Shown one piece after another: positions 6,450 through 15,088 of a stretch of DNA of 17,791 nt. Source of the DNA: an uncultured Prevotella sp. (GTDB lineage Bacteria > Bacteroidota > Bacteroidia > Bacteroidales > Bacteroidaceae); assembly GCA_900551055.1 (NCBI GenBank), contig URUK01000044.1:1-17791 (forward strand), in the 5' to 3' direction. Position 1 is the first letter of the stretch; every line of letters begins with the position of its first letter. The position numbers were made by a program, and so were the translations under genes. The notes beneath the pieces are model-generated. The model made no database searches and was not told the origin of the DNA. It saw only the letters and a list, made by a program, of their open reading frames with translations.

Positions 6450-7356
6450 AAAGTTTTTCGGGATAAACTCCTTCGTTTACAAGTGTCTGTATCTTGTCCA
6501 CGACGCTCTGGCGGTCGGCGGCGTATGTCACGCCGAACCATTTGCTCGTTGTGTCGAGCACTTTTACCGTTGCCGTGCCGTCGTTGATGAGCTTGTTTAC
6601 CATCAGCGGGATAAAGAACTCAGCCTTGGGGTTGGCCATGTTGGCCGGGTCAGACAGGAATCCCTTGAAATACTCCTCGCTGTGTGTGAAATAGTCGGGC
6701 GTGAAACCCCACATGTTCATCGACACGGGCGTGTTGTCGTCAACGGCCACCCACTGGCCCTGCTCGTCCTTGTAGCATACCGGGCCGTCAACGCGCATTA
6801 TCTCGGTGCGCTCCACTACGGTTGTAAGACACTCGTTGTCGTCCTTCGAGCAGATGCCGCGCGCCACCGTGCCGTTGTCAGACAGCGTGTTGCCTACGCG
6901 GAAGCCCACCATTGCATAGCGGTTTTTGCTGCCTTCGGGCAGGTCGGCAAGGAACTTTCCGATAACCATGAAGGCGTCGCGGTTGTAGAAGTCGTCGCAG
7001 TTGATTACGCAGAACGGCTCGCGGATTACGTCCTTCGCCATGAGTACTGCGTGGTTCGTACCCCACGGCTTTACGCGGCCTTCGGGGCAGGTGAAGCCCT
7101 CGGGCAGAGCGTCAAGGCTCTGGAAGCACAGCTCAACGGGCACGTGACCCTCGTATTTGCTAAGTATCTTCTCGCGGAAGTCCTGCTCGAAGTCCTTGCG
7201 GATAACGAAAACAATCTTGCCGAAACCGGCTTTGATGGCGTCATAGATTGAGTAGTCCATGATAGTTTCGCCGTTGGGGCCGAGACCGTCAAGCTGTTTC
7301 AGTCCGCCGTAACGGCTGCCCATGCCGGCAGCCAGAAGTAATAACGTTGGTTTCAT
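6445..7356 (-). CDS. Sugar nucleotidyltransferase (NTP_transferase family)
   Basis: A 303-residue cytoplasmic enzyme of the nucleotidyl transferase family, which joins an NTP to a sugar-1-phosphate. The N-terminal nucleotide-binding signature is LLAAGMGSRYGGLKQLDGLG (7-26). KPWGTNHAV (96-104) is the second nucleotide contact, and INCDDFYNRDAF (118-129) supplies the metal-binding aspartates. MNMWGF (213-218) and the WFGVTY stretch (273-278) lie in the sugar-binding half. It is slightly longer than the catalytic domain alone and has no left-handed helix acyltransferase extension. The sugar cannot be named; glucose-1-phosphate or MurNAc-1-phosphate type substrates are possible, but no kinase partner is adjacent. 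ATG 7356 follows an A-rich leader. A 12-bp hairpin sits in the probable 5' leader (7409-7437). Confidence 0.88.
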   Translation of the reverse strand: MKPTLLLLAAGMGSRYGGLKQLDGLGPNGETIMDYSIYDAIKAGFGKIVFVIRKDFEQDFREKILSKYEGHVPVELCFQSLDALPEGFTCPEGRVKPWGTNHAVLMAKDVIREPFCVINCDDFYNRDAFMVIGKFLADLPEGSKNRYAMVGFRVGNTLSDNGTVARGICSKDDNECLTTVVERTEIMRVDGPVCYKDEQGQWVAVDDNTPVSMNMWGFTPDYFTHSEEYFKGFLSDPANMANPKAEFFIPLMVNKLINDGTATVKVLDTTSKWFGVTYAADRQSVVDKIQTLVNEGVYPEKLW

Positions 7357-7408
7357 AATATCTTTTGTTTATACTTTAAATATATAGCATGCTTTTCGGT
7401 TGTTCCCG

Positions 7409-7437
7409 GCGTGCGGCATGCAAGCCATGCCGCGCGT
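7409..7437 (-). promoter_or_regulatory. Hairpin in the 5' leader of the nucleotidyltransferase gene
   Basis: GCGGCATG (7413-7420) pairs with CATGCCGC (7426-7433), extended outward by four more pairs (two G-T) to 7409/7437, around a 5-base loop. If transcription starts near 7447, this is about bases 10-38 of the leader, 50-80 bases before the ATG. It may stabilise the mRNA or act as a control element. Confidence 0.45.
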
Positions 7438-7453
7438 GGGTGTTTGCGATGTG

Positions 7454-7461
7454 CAAATATA
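7454..7461 (-). promoter_or_regulatory. -7 box upstream of the nucleotidyltransferase gene
   Basis: On the minus strand this reads TATATTTG, a perfect TAnnTTTG, about 100 bases upstream of the ATG. A -33 TTTG is not seen at the expected distance. Confidence 0.4.
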
Positions 7462-7571
7462 GTGATTTTTGTTAAAAAAAGGAATATTTGTGAGCTTTTA
7501 TTAGTCAAAAGGTGGTTCATTCGCAGTTCAGGTGTATGGCATTAGGTTGTAATAACAGCACTGTTTAAAGT

Positions 7572-7709
7572 CAATTGAGGACTTGGTAATTGTCATACCA
7601 CACGCCGATGCGGCATCCTGTACATGCAGGCAACGCCATTTGTCGTTCTTTGTGTTTTTCTGGATGCCGCATCGGCGTGTGGTATGACAATTGCCGAGTG
7701 CCTCGATTG
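7572..7709. repeat. Long inverted repeat with a perfect 31-bp core
   Basis: Positions 7588-7618 are the perfect inverse of 7662-7692 (31 bp), with inner ends GGCATCC/GGATGCC and outer ends AATT/AATT. Pairing continues outward through 7581-7587 with 7693-7699 (two G-T), then after one bulged base (7700) through 7572-7580 with 7701-7709 (one G-T), giving about 47 pairs. The 43-base spacer (7619-7661) is T-rich towards its right end. No U-tail follows on either strand, so it is not a typical terminator. A solo MITE-like element, a dispersed palindromic repeat or a structured RNA are possible. Confidence 0.9.
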
Positions 7710-7759
7710 TTGTCAATAGAAATACATAATGTTGTTAAGCAAACAATGGCAGTCAAGCT

Positions 7760-7776
7760 CCCTCCCTTCGGGAGGG
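7760..7776. repeat. CCCTCCC-TTC-GGGAGGG hairpin
   Basis: A perfect 7-bp GC stem with a 3-base loop, followed by CAGGGGTGGGTGTC. I recall very similar CCCTCCCTTCGGGAGGG...GGGGTGGG sequences as common intergenic elements in Bacteroidetes; this was not searched. Confidence 0.6.
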
Positions 7777-7811
7777 CAGGGGTGGGTGTCCGGCTTGTAG
7801 GGAGTGTGGCT

Positions 7812-7921
7812 TCAAAAGGCGGCTTTTTAGCGTGCGAAAAGCCACCTTTTACGCGCTAAAAAGCCACCTTTCGCATCGCAAAAGGTGGCCTATTGGGAAA
7901 CGACTGACAATCAACTGAATG
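7812..7921 (-). repeat. 22-base repeat element, copy 2 (opposite strand)
   Basis: Read on the minus strand it begins ATTCAGTTGATT, then GTTTCCC (7901 to 7895), then units of the type AAAAGGTGGCTTTTTAGCG at about 22-base spacing, matching the organisation of the element at 224-322. GCCACCTTTCGC (7863-7874) pairs with 7878-7889 with one mismatch. Confidence 0.75.
7858..7889 (-). terminator. Probable terminator of tamL within the repeat element
   Basis: The 12-bp stem 7863-7874/7878-7889 (one mismatch, 3-base loop) is followed on the minus strand by five T residues (7862 to 7858). It is about 165 bases downstream of the tamL stop and is the first structure of terminator form there. A second stem-plus-T unit follows at 7843-7821. 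Confidence 0.5.
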
Positions 7922-8055
7922 GCGTAAAGCATCAACGCAAATCTTGGAAGGCTTGACATTATGTGCGGTTTTATGCGTTGTATGTTCATTTTGTCTATTA
8001 ATAGAGTTATGATTGCGAAAGGGATTTTGAATATTGGCGATGTTGTTCCAATTTG

Positions 8056-10440
8056 TCAGAACGGGTAGCCTATGGCAAGGTGTATGGCCTGTCCGTCCTT
8101 GAATTTCGGTATGTTGTAGAAGCCGCTCTTGCCTGTTTCGTAAGGCACGTGGAGGCCGACTCCCCAGTCGAGGCGCAACACGAGGAAGTCCAAGTCGTAA
8201 CGTATGCCTACGCCGGTGCCGAGCGCCATTTCCTTAAGCACGTTCTTGAACTTGAACTGTGCGCCGTGGCGGTAGCCGTCGTCGCGCAGCGCCCACACGT
8301 TGCCGGCATCGATGAACGCCGCTCCGTATAGGCTGCCGAAGAGGTTGAAGCGGTATTCAAGGTTAAGCTGCAGCTTGATGTCGCCTGTCTGGTCGAGGTA
8401 TGACAGGCGCGACACGTCGGTAGTGTAGCTGCCGGGGCCGATGCTGCGTACGGCGAACGCCCTGATGCTGTTGGCTCCGCCCACGTAGAACTGCTCGCTG
8501 TATGGTGCGCTTAGGCTGTTTCCGTAAGAGTAGATTACGCCTGCGTCGGCGTGGGCTACGAGCTGTGACTTCTGTCCCAGCTGCCACGTCTTGCTTATGT
8601 TTGTCTCAATTTTGAAGAATTGTGCGTAAGGGTTGTTGAACAGCTGCTTGTTTGCCTCGTTCCATTTGTTGCCTGCCGCCATGTAGCCCAATGAAAGGAT
8701 GTTGCCCGACTCGGTGAGTGTCGTTTCCCATACGAATGGGTTGCGGCTGCGCATTTTCGAGCTGTAGGTCAGCGTATAGTGCATCTTCGGTATGAACACG
8801 TCCTGCATCGACGTTTGCAGGTAAGGGTTGGCGTATAGTATGGAGTCAAACTTTGCCGTGGTGTGGTTGAGCTTCTGGTATTTCAGTGTGAGCGGACTGA
8901 ACTCGTGCCTCCATTTGTCGGAACGCTGCCAGGTGTATGTCCATTCGGCTGAGAACGTGTGCATCCTGAAGTAACTCGGGCGGTTGAGCACGTTCATGCC
9001 CACCTTGGCGTATGTTGACGGCGTGGTGTAGAAGCGCCGTCTGAACTTGACGAACGGCACTACGAGGCGCGGAAACTCAATGGATGCGTCAAGTCCGTAT
9101 TCGTATGAGTTCATGTTGCCTCCCGAGCCGTTGACGTTCCCGCCCTGTTCCCATTCGTATGAGCCGTGCAGGTTGATGTCAAGTTTCTCTCCGCCGCGGA
9201 ATGCGTTGCGCTTGGTGAAACCTATTACAAGCTCGGGACCGTGGCGTCCGTTTATCTTGTTGCGGTAATTTGTTTCGATGTAGAAGTCGTATGGCTTGCC
9301 GAACGTGCAGGTAAGGTCAACGTCAAGGGTGTCGCTGCGCCCCGTGGTGTCACGCGGCGTGAAGGTGAATTCGGCCGAGCTGAACAGCCCCGAGCCGTTG
9401 ATTTTATTCGCCGATTCTATGTATTTGTCGTAGTTGAACAGCTGTCGTGGGCGCAGTTTCAGGTCTGCGAGTATAATTCTTGGGCGTATGGGAGGGCGTT
9501 TGCCGTTGAACCTTACGGCGAAATAGCGGTGGCTGAACGAGTCTTTCAGCTCTTCCATGAACTGCTTGCGCAGGTTGATGCTTATTTTTCCGATATGCCA
9601 TTTGCGCTTTGCTACCGACGGAAGGTTGGCTGCCATTTGCAGGCGCAGCTTGGCTTTGCCCGGATTTGCTATTGTGTCGGCAAGGTATGAGGCGAAGCTT
9701 GGCTGGTAAAAATAATAGCCGTTGTTGCGGAACAGTGTTGACAGGCGGTTGCGTTCGGCGTCCATTACCGATACGTCAAGCGGCGAACCTGGTTTTAGCA
9801 GGGCTTCGCCCATGGTTTTGTTTATAAGGCTGTCGGTTTCTTGTGGAAAGCCGATGTATTCAAGCGAGTCAACGGTGAACAGCTTTCCGAAATCAACGGT
9901 GTAGCCTATTTTCGCTTTCTTTGGGTTTTTCTGTTCGACAATCTTGTAGCTGACTTTGCCGTTAAGGTAGCCGTGGCTTTGCAGGACTGACTGCGCCACA
10001 GATGCGCGCAGCTCGGGATTTACCTGCCGCATCAGCACCGGGGCCTTGCCGAAGGTTTTTGTTATCCATTGAGCTATTTTGTTTCTCGAGCCTGAAAAAG
10101 CGTTCCATATCCATAGCCCGTATGGAAACGGAGTGCGGTAGTAAGAACTGCCGAACAGTGCGCCGTTGGGAGCCGTTGCCAAGGCTGACTCTACTTCTTC
10201 CTTTGTCGTTGCCATGTGGTCGGCTTCTTCATCGCCGATGCTGTCTTCGTCGACATGTGTGTATTTGATTTTTTCAAGTCCTATGAACAGCTGTTCGCCG
10301 TCGCGCAGCTTGCTTGTCGTTGAGCATGACGCAAGGATTACAATGGCGGCGACGGCCTGCAAGCCGCCCCTCAGCGCAATGTGGCGGAACGCAGAAATCA
10401 AATTCGATATGGACGATTGTGCGCTTGTATTATGTCTCAT
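8056..10440 (-). CDS. tamL: TamL: lipid-anchored TamA/BamA-superfamily outer membrane protein
   Basis: A 794-residue Omp85-family protein. Unlike proteobacterial TamA it starts with a lipoprotein signal: a basic and hydrophobic N-terminus ending in VILASC, with Cys39 as the lipidated residue. This lipidated form is the Bacteroidetes variant called TamL. POTRA-like segments occupy roughly residues 45-385 and a 16-strand barrel roughly 385-794. GGANSIRAFAVRSIGPGS (654-671) is the counterpart of the VRGF barrel-lumen motif, with Ala in place of Gly. YGAAFIDAGNVW (705-716) is a typical Omp85 barrel segment, and the chain ends in an aromatic (GYPF), as outer membrane barrels do. It overlaps tamB by four bases (ATGA). 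The TAM system promotes insertion of outer membrane proteins and lipid transport to the outer membrane. The start ATG 10440 is fixed by the overlap. Confidence 0.9.
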   Translation of the reverse strand: MRHNTSAQSSISNLISAFRHIALRGGLQAVAAIVILASCSTTSKLRDGEQLFIGLEKIKYTHVDEDSIGDEEADHMATTKEEVESALATAPNGALFGSSYYRTPFPYGLWIWNAFSGSRNKIAQWITKTFGKAPVLMRQVNPELRASVAQSVLQSHGYLNGKVSYKIVEQKNPKKAKIGYTVDFGKLFTVDSLEYIGFPQETDSLINKTMGEALLKPGSPLDVSVMDAERNRLSTLFRNNGYYFYQPSFASYLADTIANPGKAKLRLQMAANLPSVAKRKWHIGKISINLRKQFMEELKDSFSHRYFAVRFNGKRPPIRPRIILADLKLRPRQLFNYDKYIESANKINGSGLFSSAEFTFTPRDTTGRSDTLDVDLTCTFGKPYDFYIETNYRNKINGRHGPELVIGFTKRNAFRGGEKLDINLHGSYEWEQGGNVNGSGGNMNSYEYGLDASIEFPRLVVPFVKFRRRFYTTPSTYAKVGMNVLNRPSYFRMHTFSAEWTYTWQRSDKWRHEFSPLTLKYQKLNHTTAKFDSILYANPYLQTSMQDVFIPKMHYTLTYSSKMRSRNPFVWETTLTESGNILSLGYMAAGNKWNEANKQLFNNPYAQFFKIETNISKTWQLGQKSQLVAHADAGVIYSYGNSLSAPYSEQFYVGGANSIRAFAVRSIGPGSYTTDVSRLSYLDQTGDIKLQLNLEYRFNLFGSLYGAAFIDAGNVWALRDDGYRHGAQFKFKNVLKEMALGTGVGIRYDLDFLVLRLDWGVGLHVPYETGKSGFYNIPKFKDGQAIHLAIGYPF

Positions 10441-13400
10441 CGTTTGTTGCTTTTAGTTGAATCGGCGGGCATGGCTTCTTGTTTTTTCTTTTTCCCGAAG
10501 CTGAATATGTCCTTGAAGTTTTGCAGGCTGCGGCGCCAGATGAAACCTGCGCCGTATTCGCGTACCGTGCCCTCAAGCCAGTCGTAAGAGTTGTTGTCGT
10601 AGTAAACCTTCAGGTACTTGTCGGAAGATTCGCCGAGACGGTATTCCAGTGTAACGTTGTCGAAAAACGATTCGTTTTGGTTGGCAACCTCCGGCCCGGT
10701 TGACACTTTGCCGCCTACTACTATCTTTATGCGGTTGTTCCAGAAGCGTTTTGCGAACTTGAACGAATAGTCTGTATGCGTGCTTCCGCTCGCATCGGTA
10801 GAGTTGTCCATGCCGAAGCTCAGGTCGAGCGAACGCAGGGCGTTGCCCGTAATATTGTTGATTTCGCTTTGCAGGAAAGAGTTTAGGGCGCTGTTCATCG
10901 AGAAGCCTCCGGTGTTTCCGTCGGCAAGATACATGCCTGTTGTAAGCATTGTCACGGCAATCTTTCCTCGCTGTTCCACGCTCATCGACTGCAGTTCGGT
11001 GTCCAGTGTCATGTCTTCAGGCGCGCTGATGGTGAATTCAAGTCCCATGTCAGAAAGGGTCTTGGTTATGATGACGCCGCAGTCGAACTCGACGGTGCGT
11101 CCCTCGTTGCTGCCGCCCGACGAAACGTTGGCCCTTGTGCGTTCTGTTGCGGTTATGTTCAGCCTCGGGTTCATTGGGTCTCCTGTAAATTCTATATAGC
11201 TCCCGTCCTGTATGGTGAATGTCTTGAGGGGAATTACGGGCAGTGAGTACTTCATTGTGGCGTTTTCAAGGGTGTAACGCCCTGTCAGGCTAATGTCGCC
11301 TGTCAGGCCGTATCGCATTCTCAGGCTTCCGCCTCCCATCAGGTCTACGTAATTTGAGTGGTCGTTGTTCAGGTAGCACATTATGTGTGCGCCCTGCGCC
11401 ACGTTCAGTGTCAGATCCATATTGAAGCCGGAAATGGGCTGGTGCTCAACCACCGTGGCTATGGTGTCCTCAAAGCTGACGAACTTTACAAGTTCATCCA
11501 TACGGTTATCTGTGGAAAGCGGTGTGTCGCGCAGAATGTAAGACATGTCTGTCGTGCCGAGCACGTCAAGCTGTCCGAGCATCTCAAGCCGTTCCAGCGG
11601 GCCTCTCATTGTGGCGAATATGTCAACGAACGCCTTTCCGAAAGCTACGCTTCGGCGGTTTTCCTTCGAGTCTATTATCTTGAAATTACGTGCGGCGATG
11701 TTCAGGTCCATGTTCATGTTGTTCAAGTCAGAGAAATCCACATTGCCGGTCAGTGTCAGCGGACTGTCGTTGCTCGAGTACATCTTGAATTTCTCAAACA
11801 GGAGATTGCTGCCTACAATGCGTACCGGTTCCTCGCTCCACCGCATCTTTATGCCGTATTGCGCGCTGCGCATATAGCATGAATCGAACTTTATTTCGCC
11901 GTTTGCGCGGGGGTTGTCAAGTTTCCCTTTTACTGACAGTTCCCCGTCGGCATATCCCGTCAGGCGTATTATCCTGTCGGGAATGAAGCCGTTGACCAGC
12001 CTGACTGGCATGTGTGTCATCCTAAGTTCGGCGTCAAGGTCGCTTTCGTCCGAGTTGTATGTGCCGCTAAGTTCTGCCACTTGTTCATCGTTGCAGCTCA
12101 GCACACCGTCTACTGTGTGCGTGCCGTCGCTTTGGGGCATGTATACAAATTCCGTGCTTAGGTCGCCCATGCGGCTGCGTTCGTAAGTCATGTTGTCGAT
12201 AGACATCGACGATGAAAGCGACAAGGCGTCTTTTGTCTGTACTATATGGAAGTCGCCGTTCATTATTCCTGTGATGTTCGGCATATACGGGACAACGGAC
12301 AGGACTTTTTCCAGGTCAAACTTGTTTAGCCCGATGGTAATGTCTTGCAGGGCTTCTGTGTTCTCGTCGTCCGAGTAAATGTGTACACCCGTCCCGTCGT
12401 CAGCTGTAAGCTGGAGCTTTGCCGACACACGCCGGTCGGTGCCCAGATACAGGAAGTTGTCTTCGTTCACATTGAATTTCTTGTAGCCGAGTATCGTTTC
12501 GTCGGTCAGCATGTGGACTTTGATGCCTTGTTCTTCCATTGACGCTTCCATGCCGAGTTTTACTCCGATGCTGTCGTTCGCGTCATAAAATTTTATGTTC
12601 GCCCCGGAGCCTTTGTTGAAGATGTAGCCGTCGAGCAGGGCGTTGAACACGTATTGCTTGTTTTCCTTGTTGTTCCTTACCTGGGCGTTGTACGTGCAGT
12701 TTGTAGAGTCTGAGTTTATGTTGAAGCGTATCGTATCAAGCGTTATGCTGCTGTTTTGCAGCTTTAGCAGTTGTATGTTGCCGTTGAGGCCGAGTACCGG
12801 CGATGAAGATATGTCGATGTCGGCATCCTGGAAGGTGAAGCCTTTTCTCGCAATGAATCGGCTTAGCGGATTGTCTTTGCCTGTGGTGAGGTATAGTTGC
12901 GCCTGTGGCAGCTTTTTACGTAGCTCGGCTACGTCTATTTGCTTGTTTTTCAGCTCTGCAGACAGCTCTTGGGCGAACTCGCCGGCCTTGTCGAGTATTT
13001 TCTTATATCCGCCGCGTCCGTTGAAGTGCAGCTTGAAGTCGCCGCATTCAGTTACGAAATGCGTTGTGTCCTTGCTTGTCAGAATGTCCACGAGCAGGTC
13101 GTCAGGACGGTATATCCTGCCTGAATCAGCTATGGTAAGGTCGTTTATCATGCCGCTTATGCGGAGCATTGTCTTCATGTCTGTGCCTATGTCGACGCGG
13201 CAGCGCAATGATGTGGCGAGCTGCGACTCGGTCAGTTTCAGTCCGTACCAGTCGGTATAGGCTATGTCAGCCGTAAGCGTTGAGCTTGCCGTCTTTTTGT
13301 TCAGCTTGGCATCGAGGGCTATTACTCCTTTAGCCAGCGGATTGTCACTGTTCAGTTCGGCGTAGGCTTTGCCGTTTGCCATGTCGGTTTTAAGGCTGAT

Positions 13401-15050
13401 GCTGTCAAGGTTGTATGAGCCGATGCTGAATTTGTCTATGCCCACTTCGGCCGTCAGTTTTGTGCGTGGCGACATGAAATCTGTTCCGCTGCCGTTTATT
13501 TTTGCATGGGCGGTAAGGTCGCCTATGCTGTCGGCAAGTACGAAGTGGCTTGTTTTCAGGTTTTCGGCCAGCAGGGAAGCGTCGTAGCTCATGCTGGCGG
13601 CATTGAAAAATCCTTTCGCCTTTACCTTGCCGCCGCCTTCTGTGGCTGTAAGGTCGGCGCTGTAAAGTTTGCCGTTTATGTCAATGTCGCCTTGCAGGCC
13701 GATGTTTTTTGGTATGTTTACGGCTGCGCCTTGGGCTTTGAACAATTCGTTCATGAAGCCAAGGTCGTAAGTCTTGGCGTCGATTTTTACTGATGCTTGC
13801 AGGTTGTCAGTGTCGGTAATGTTTCCGGCGGTACCGCTGATGTTGACGTTGAACGCCGAAGGCAGCTTGATGTTTATCCCTCCGAAGTTCAGTTTATTCA
13901 TGGTGCCGGCTGCTGCGGCTTTCATGCTTAGCGGCTGGTTGGGCCAGCGGCGGACGAAGCCTGTCGGCATGTCTCCGATAAGAAGCATGATGTCTTGTTT
14001 GCCTATGGCGCAGTCTGCCTTGGCGCTTATCCTGCCGGGGGCTTTCTCGTCAAATGCGTCAAGGTCCATTGCCAGTTCTGCCGAAAGGTTTGAATTAGGC
14101 GTGTTGATGTTTATCGACGGAATGGTTAGCCGTGTTGAGTCCATGTCGATGTTCCCGGCAATCCGCTCTACGGCCAATCCGCTTTTTTCCTTGAATGCGC
14201 ATTGGCGTAGCGACAGCTTCAAGTCTGGCTGGCGGAAATAGATTGAGTCGATGCCGATTGTCACCCCGGACAGGGCTATATGGTTAGGGTCGAGGCCTTT
14301 CGCCGGTTCTTCAAAATTGTTGTCGTATGCCAGTCGGCTGTCGGTTATGTCGAGCCGGTTGATTTTGTAAAGTCCTGAATATAGGTCGAAGTATCCCTTT
14401 CTCGCTTCCGTCTTTCCGAGATAGGCGGCTATCTGCAGCGTGTCTCCCGGCATGTGCAGGGTTATGCCTGATTTTGAGATGTCAAGCTTGTCAACGGCTA
14501 TTTTCCAGTTGTTTTTCGTTGTCGACGTGTCCGGCGGCACAGTGTCGCTCAGTTCGATGTTTACATTGGCGTCGGCCAGTGCGGCTTCGTTTATTTTTAC
14601 AGTTTCTTTTCCGAGGTTGATGCCGTGGCTTTGCAGGTACAGGCGGCCGATGCTGCCTTTTATACGTGCCGAAGCTACCAAGTCGGCAGTGTTGAGTTTC
14701 ACGTCGTTCAGCTCGAATGCGTCAATCTCTACTTTCTGTCTCAACAGAGGCCATAGTTGCACGTCGGCGACAAGGTTTCTTACGTTGGCGATGGTGTCTT
14801 TCTTGTTTGGCAGCGAATCGTTTGGCTGTAACACCTTGAACCCTACTACGCAGAGGTCGAGCGGAAAGGCAAGCTTCACCCTTTCTACCGATATTTCCAT
14901 TCCTGTTTGCTTTGAGGCGTATGATGTCACTTGCCCTACCAGCCAGTTTTGTATCGGAGGAATATAAAGCAATACGGCCAATATGATGAACAGCAGAACC
15001 GGGGTCAATATAATGCCGGCTCCCCATTTCAATAACTTTCTTCTTTGCAC
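10437..15050 (-). CDS. tamB: TamB, translocation and assembly module protein (AsmA-like/DUF490)
   Basis: A very large protein (1537 residues) with one N-terminal membrane anchor (about 10-32, GIILTPVLLFIILAVLLYI) and then a long repetitive beta-rich periplasmic region. Such proteins form a taco-shaped groove spanning the envelope. The C-terminal TamB domain (about 1200-1500) is recognisable from LTGRYTLENATMKYSLPVIP, a DGSYIEFTGDPMNPRLNITA-type strand pair and the NSFLQSEINNI...LSFGMD block. A basic tail (KKKKQ...KSNKR) follows. Together with TamL it carries lipids and assists outer membrane protein biogenesis. The start codon is GTG at 15050: an in-frame TAA (15054-15056) lies two codons upstream and no ATG precedes the membrane anchor. 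The stop overlaps the tamL start (ATGA). A 255-base gap separates it from the upstream pseudouridine synthase gene. Confidence 0.93.
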   Translation of the reverse strand: MQRRKLLKWGAGIILTPVLLFIILAVLLYIPPIQNWLVGQVTSYASKQTGMEISVERVKLAFPLDLCVVGFKVLQPNDSLPNKKDTIANVRNLVADVQLWPLLRQKVEIDAFELNDVKLNTADLVASARIKGSIGRLYLQSHGINLGKETVKINEAALADANVNIELSDTVPPDTSTTKNNWKIAVDKLDISKSGITLHMPGDTLQIAAYLGKTEARKGYFDLYSGLYKINRLDITDSRLAYDNNFEEPAKGLDPNHIALSGVTIGIDSIYFRQPDLKLSLRQCAFKEKSGLAVERIAGNIDMDSTRLTIPSININTPNSNLSAELAMDLDAFDEKAPGRISAKADCAIGKQDIMLLIGDMPTGFVRRWPNQPLSMKAAAAGTMNKLNFGGINIKLPSAFNVNISGTAGNITDTDNLQASVKIDAKTYDLGFMNELFKAQGAAVNIPKNIGLQGDIDINGKLYSADLTATEGGGKVKAKGFFNAASMSYDASLLAENLKTSHFVLADSIGDLTAHAKINGSGTDFMSPRTKLTAEVGIDKFSIGSYNLDSISLKTDMANGKAYAELNSDNPLAKGVIALDAKLNKKTASSTLTADIAYTDWYGLKLTESQLATSLRCRVDIGTDMKTMLRISGMINDLTIADSGRIYRPDDLLVDILTSKDTTHFVTECGDFKLHFNGRGGYKKILDKAGEFAQELSAELKNKQIDVAELRKKLPQAQLYLTTGKDNPLSRFIARKGFTFQDADIDISSSPVLGLNGNIQLLKLQNSSITLDTIRFNINSDSTNCTYNAQVRNNKENKQYVFNALLDGYIFNKGSGANIKFYDANDSIGVKLGMEASMEEQGIKVHMLTDETILGYKKFNVNEDNFLYLGTDRRVSAKLQLTADDGTGVHIYSDDENTEALQDITIGLNKFDLEKVLSVVPYMPNITGIMNGDFHIVQTKDALSLSSSMSIDNMTYERSRMGDLSTEFVYMPQSDGTHTVDGVLSCNDEQVAELSGTYNSDESDLDAELRMTHMPVRLVNGFIPDRIIRLTGYADGELSVKGKLDNPRANGEIKFDSCYMRSAQYGIKMRWSEEPVRIVGSNLLFEKFKMYSSNDSPLTLTGNVDFSDLNNMNMDLNIAARNFKIIDSKENRRSVAFGKAFVDIFATMRGPLERLEMLGQLDVLGTTDMSYILRDTPLSTDNRMDELVKFVSFEDTIATVVEHQPISGFNMDLTLNVAQGAHIMCYLNNDHSNYVDLMGGGSLRMRYGLTGDISLTGRYTLENATMKYSLPVIPLKTFTIQDGSYIEFTGDPMNPRLNITATERTRANVSSGGSNEGRTVEFDCGVIITKTLSDMGLEFTISAPEDMTLDTELQSMSVEQRGKIAVTMLTTGMYLADGNTGGFSMNSALNSFLQSEINNITGNALRSLDLSFGMDNSTDASGSTHTDYSFKFAKRFWNNRIKIVVGGKVSTGPEVANQNESFFDNVTLEYRLGESSDKYLKVYYDNNSYDWLEGTVREYGAGFIWRRSLQNFKDIFSFGKKKKQEAMPADSTKSNKR

Positions 15051-15053
15051 AGA

Positions 15054-15088
15054 TTAAACGGATTTGGTATAGTCAATATGCAAAGTAA
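15054..15088 (-). promoter_or_regulatory. Start region of tamB: weak -7 box and in-frame stop
   Basis: On the minus strand, TTACTTTG (15088 to 15081) approximates the -7 box, 31 bases before the GTG start. An in-frame TAA at 15056-15054 just before GTG fixes the start. No -33 element is clear, so a separate tamB promoter is only suggested. Confidence 0.3.

Larger units (their letters stand above)
7357..8055. other. 699-base gene-free gap rich in inverted repeats
   Basis: No credible coding region on either strand. It contains, in order, a leader hairpin (7409-7437), a -7 box (7454-7461), a very long hairpin (7572-7709), a small GC hairpin (7760-7776) and the second copy of the 22-base repeat element (7812-7921). 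Positions 7922-8055 show nothing I can name. The short reading frames inside 7528-7756 are products of the inverted repeat. Confidence 0.7.

Noticed and set aside
7528..7859. Short open frames on both strands in the 699-base gap
   Set aside because: They mirror each other because they lie in a long inverted repeat, and they have no plausible protein features or start signals.
7812..7921. CRISPR array on the minus strand
   Set aside because: Same reasons as for the first copy: contiguous degenerate units, no spacers.
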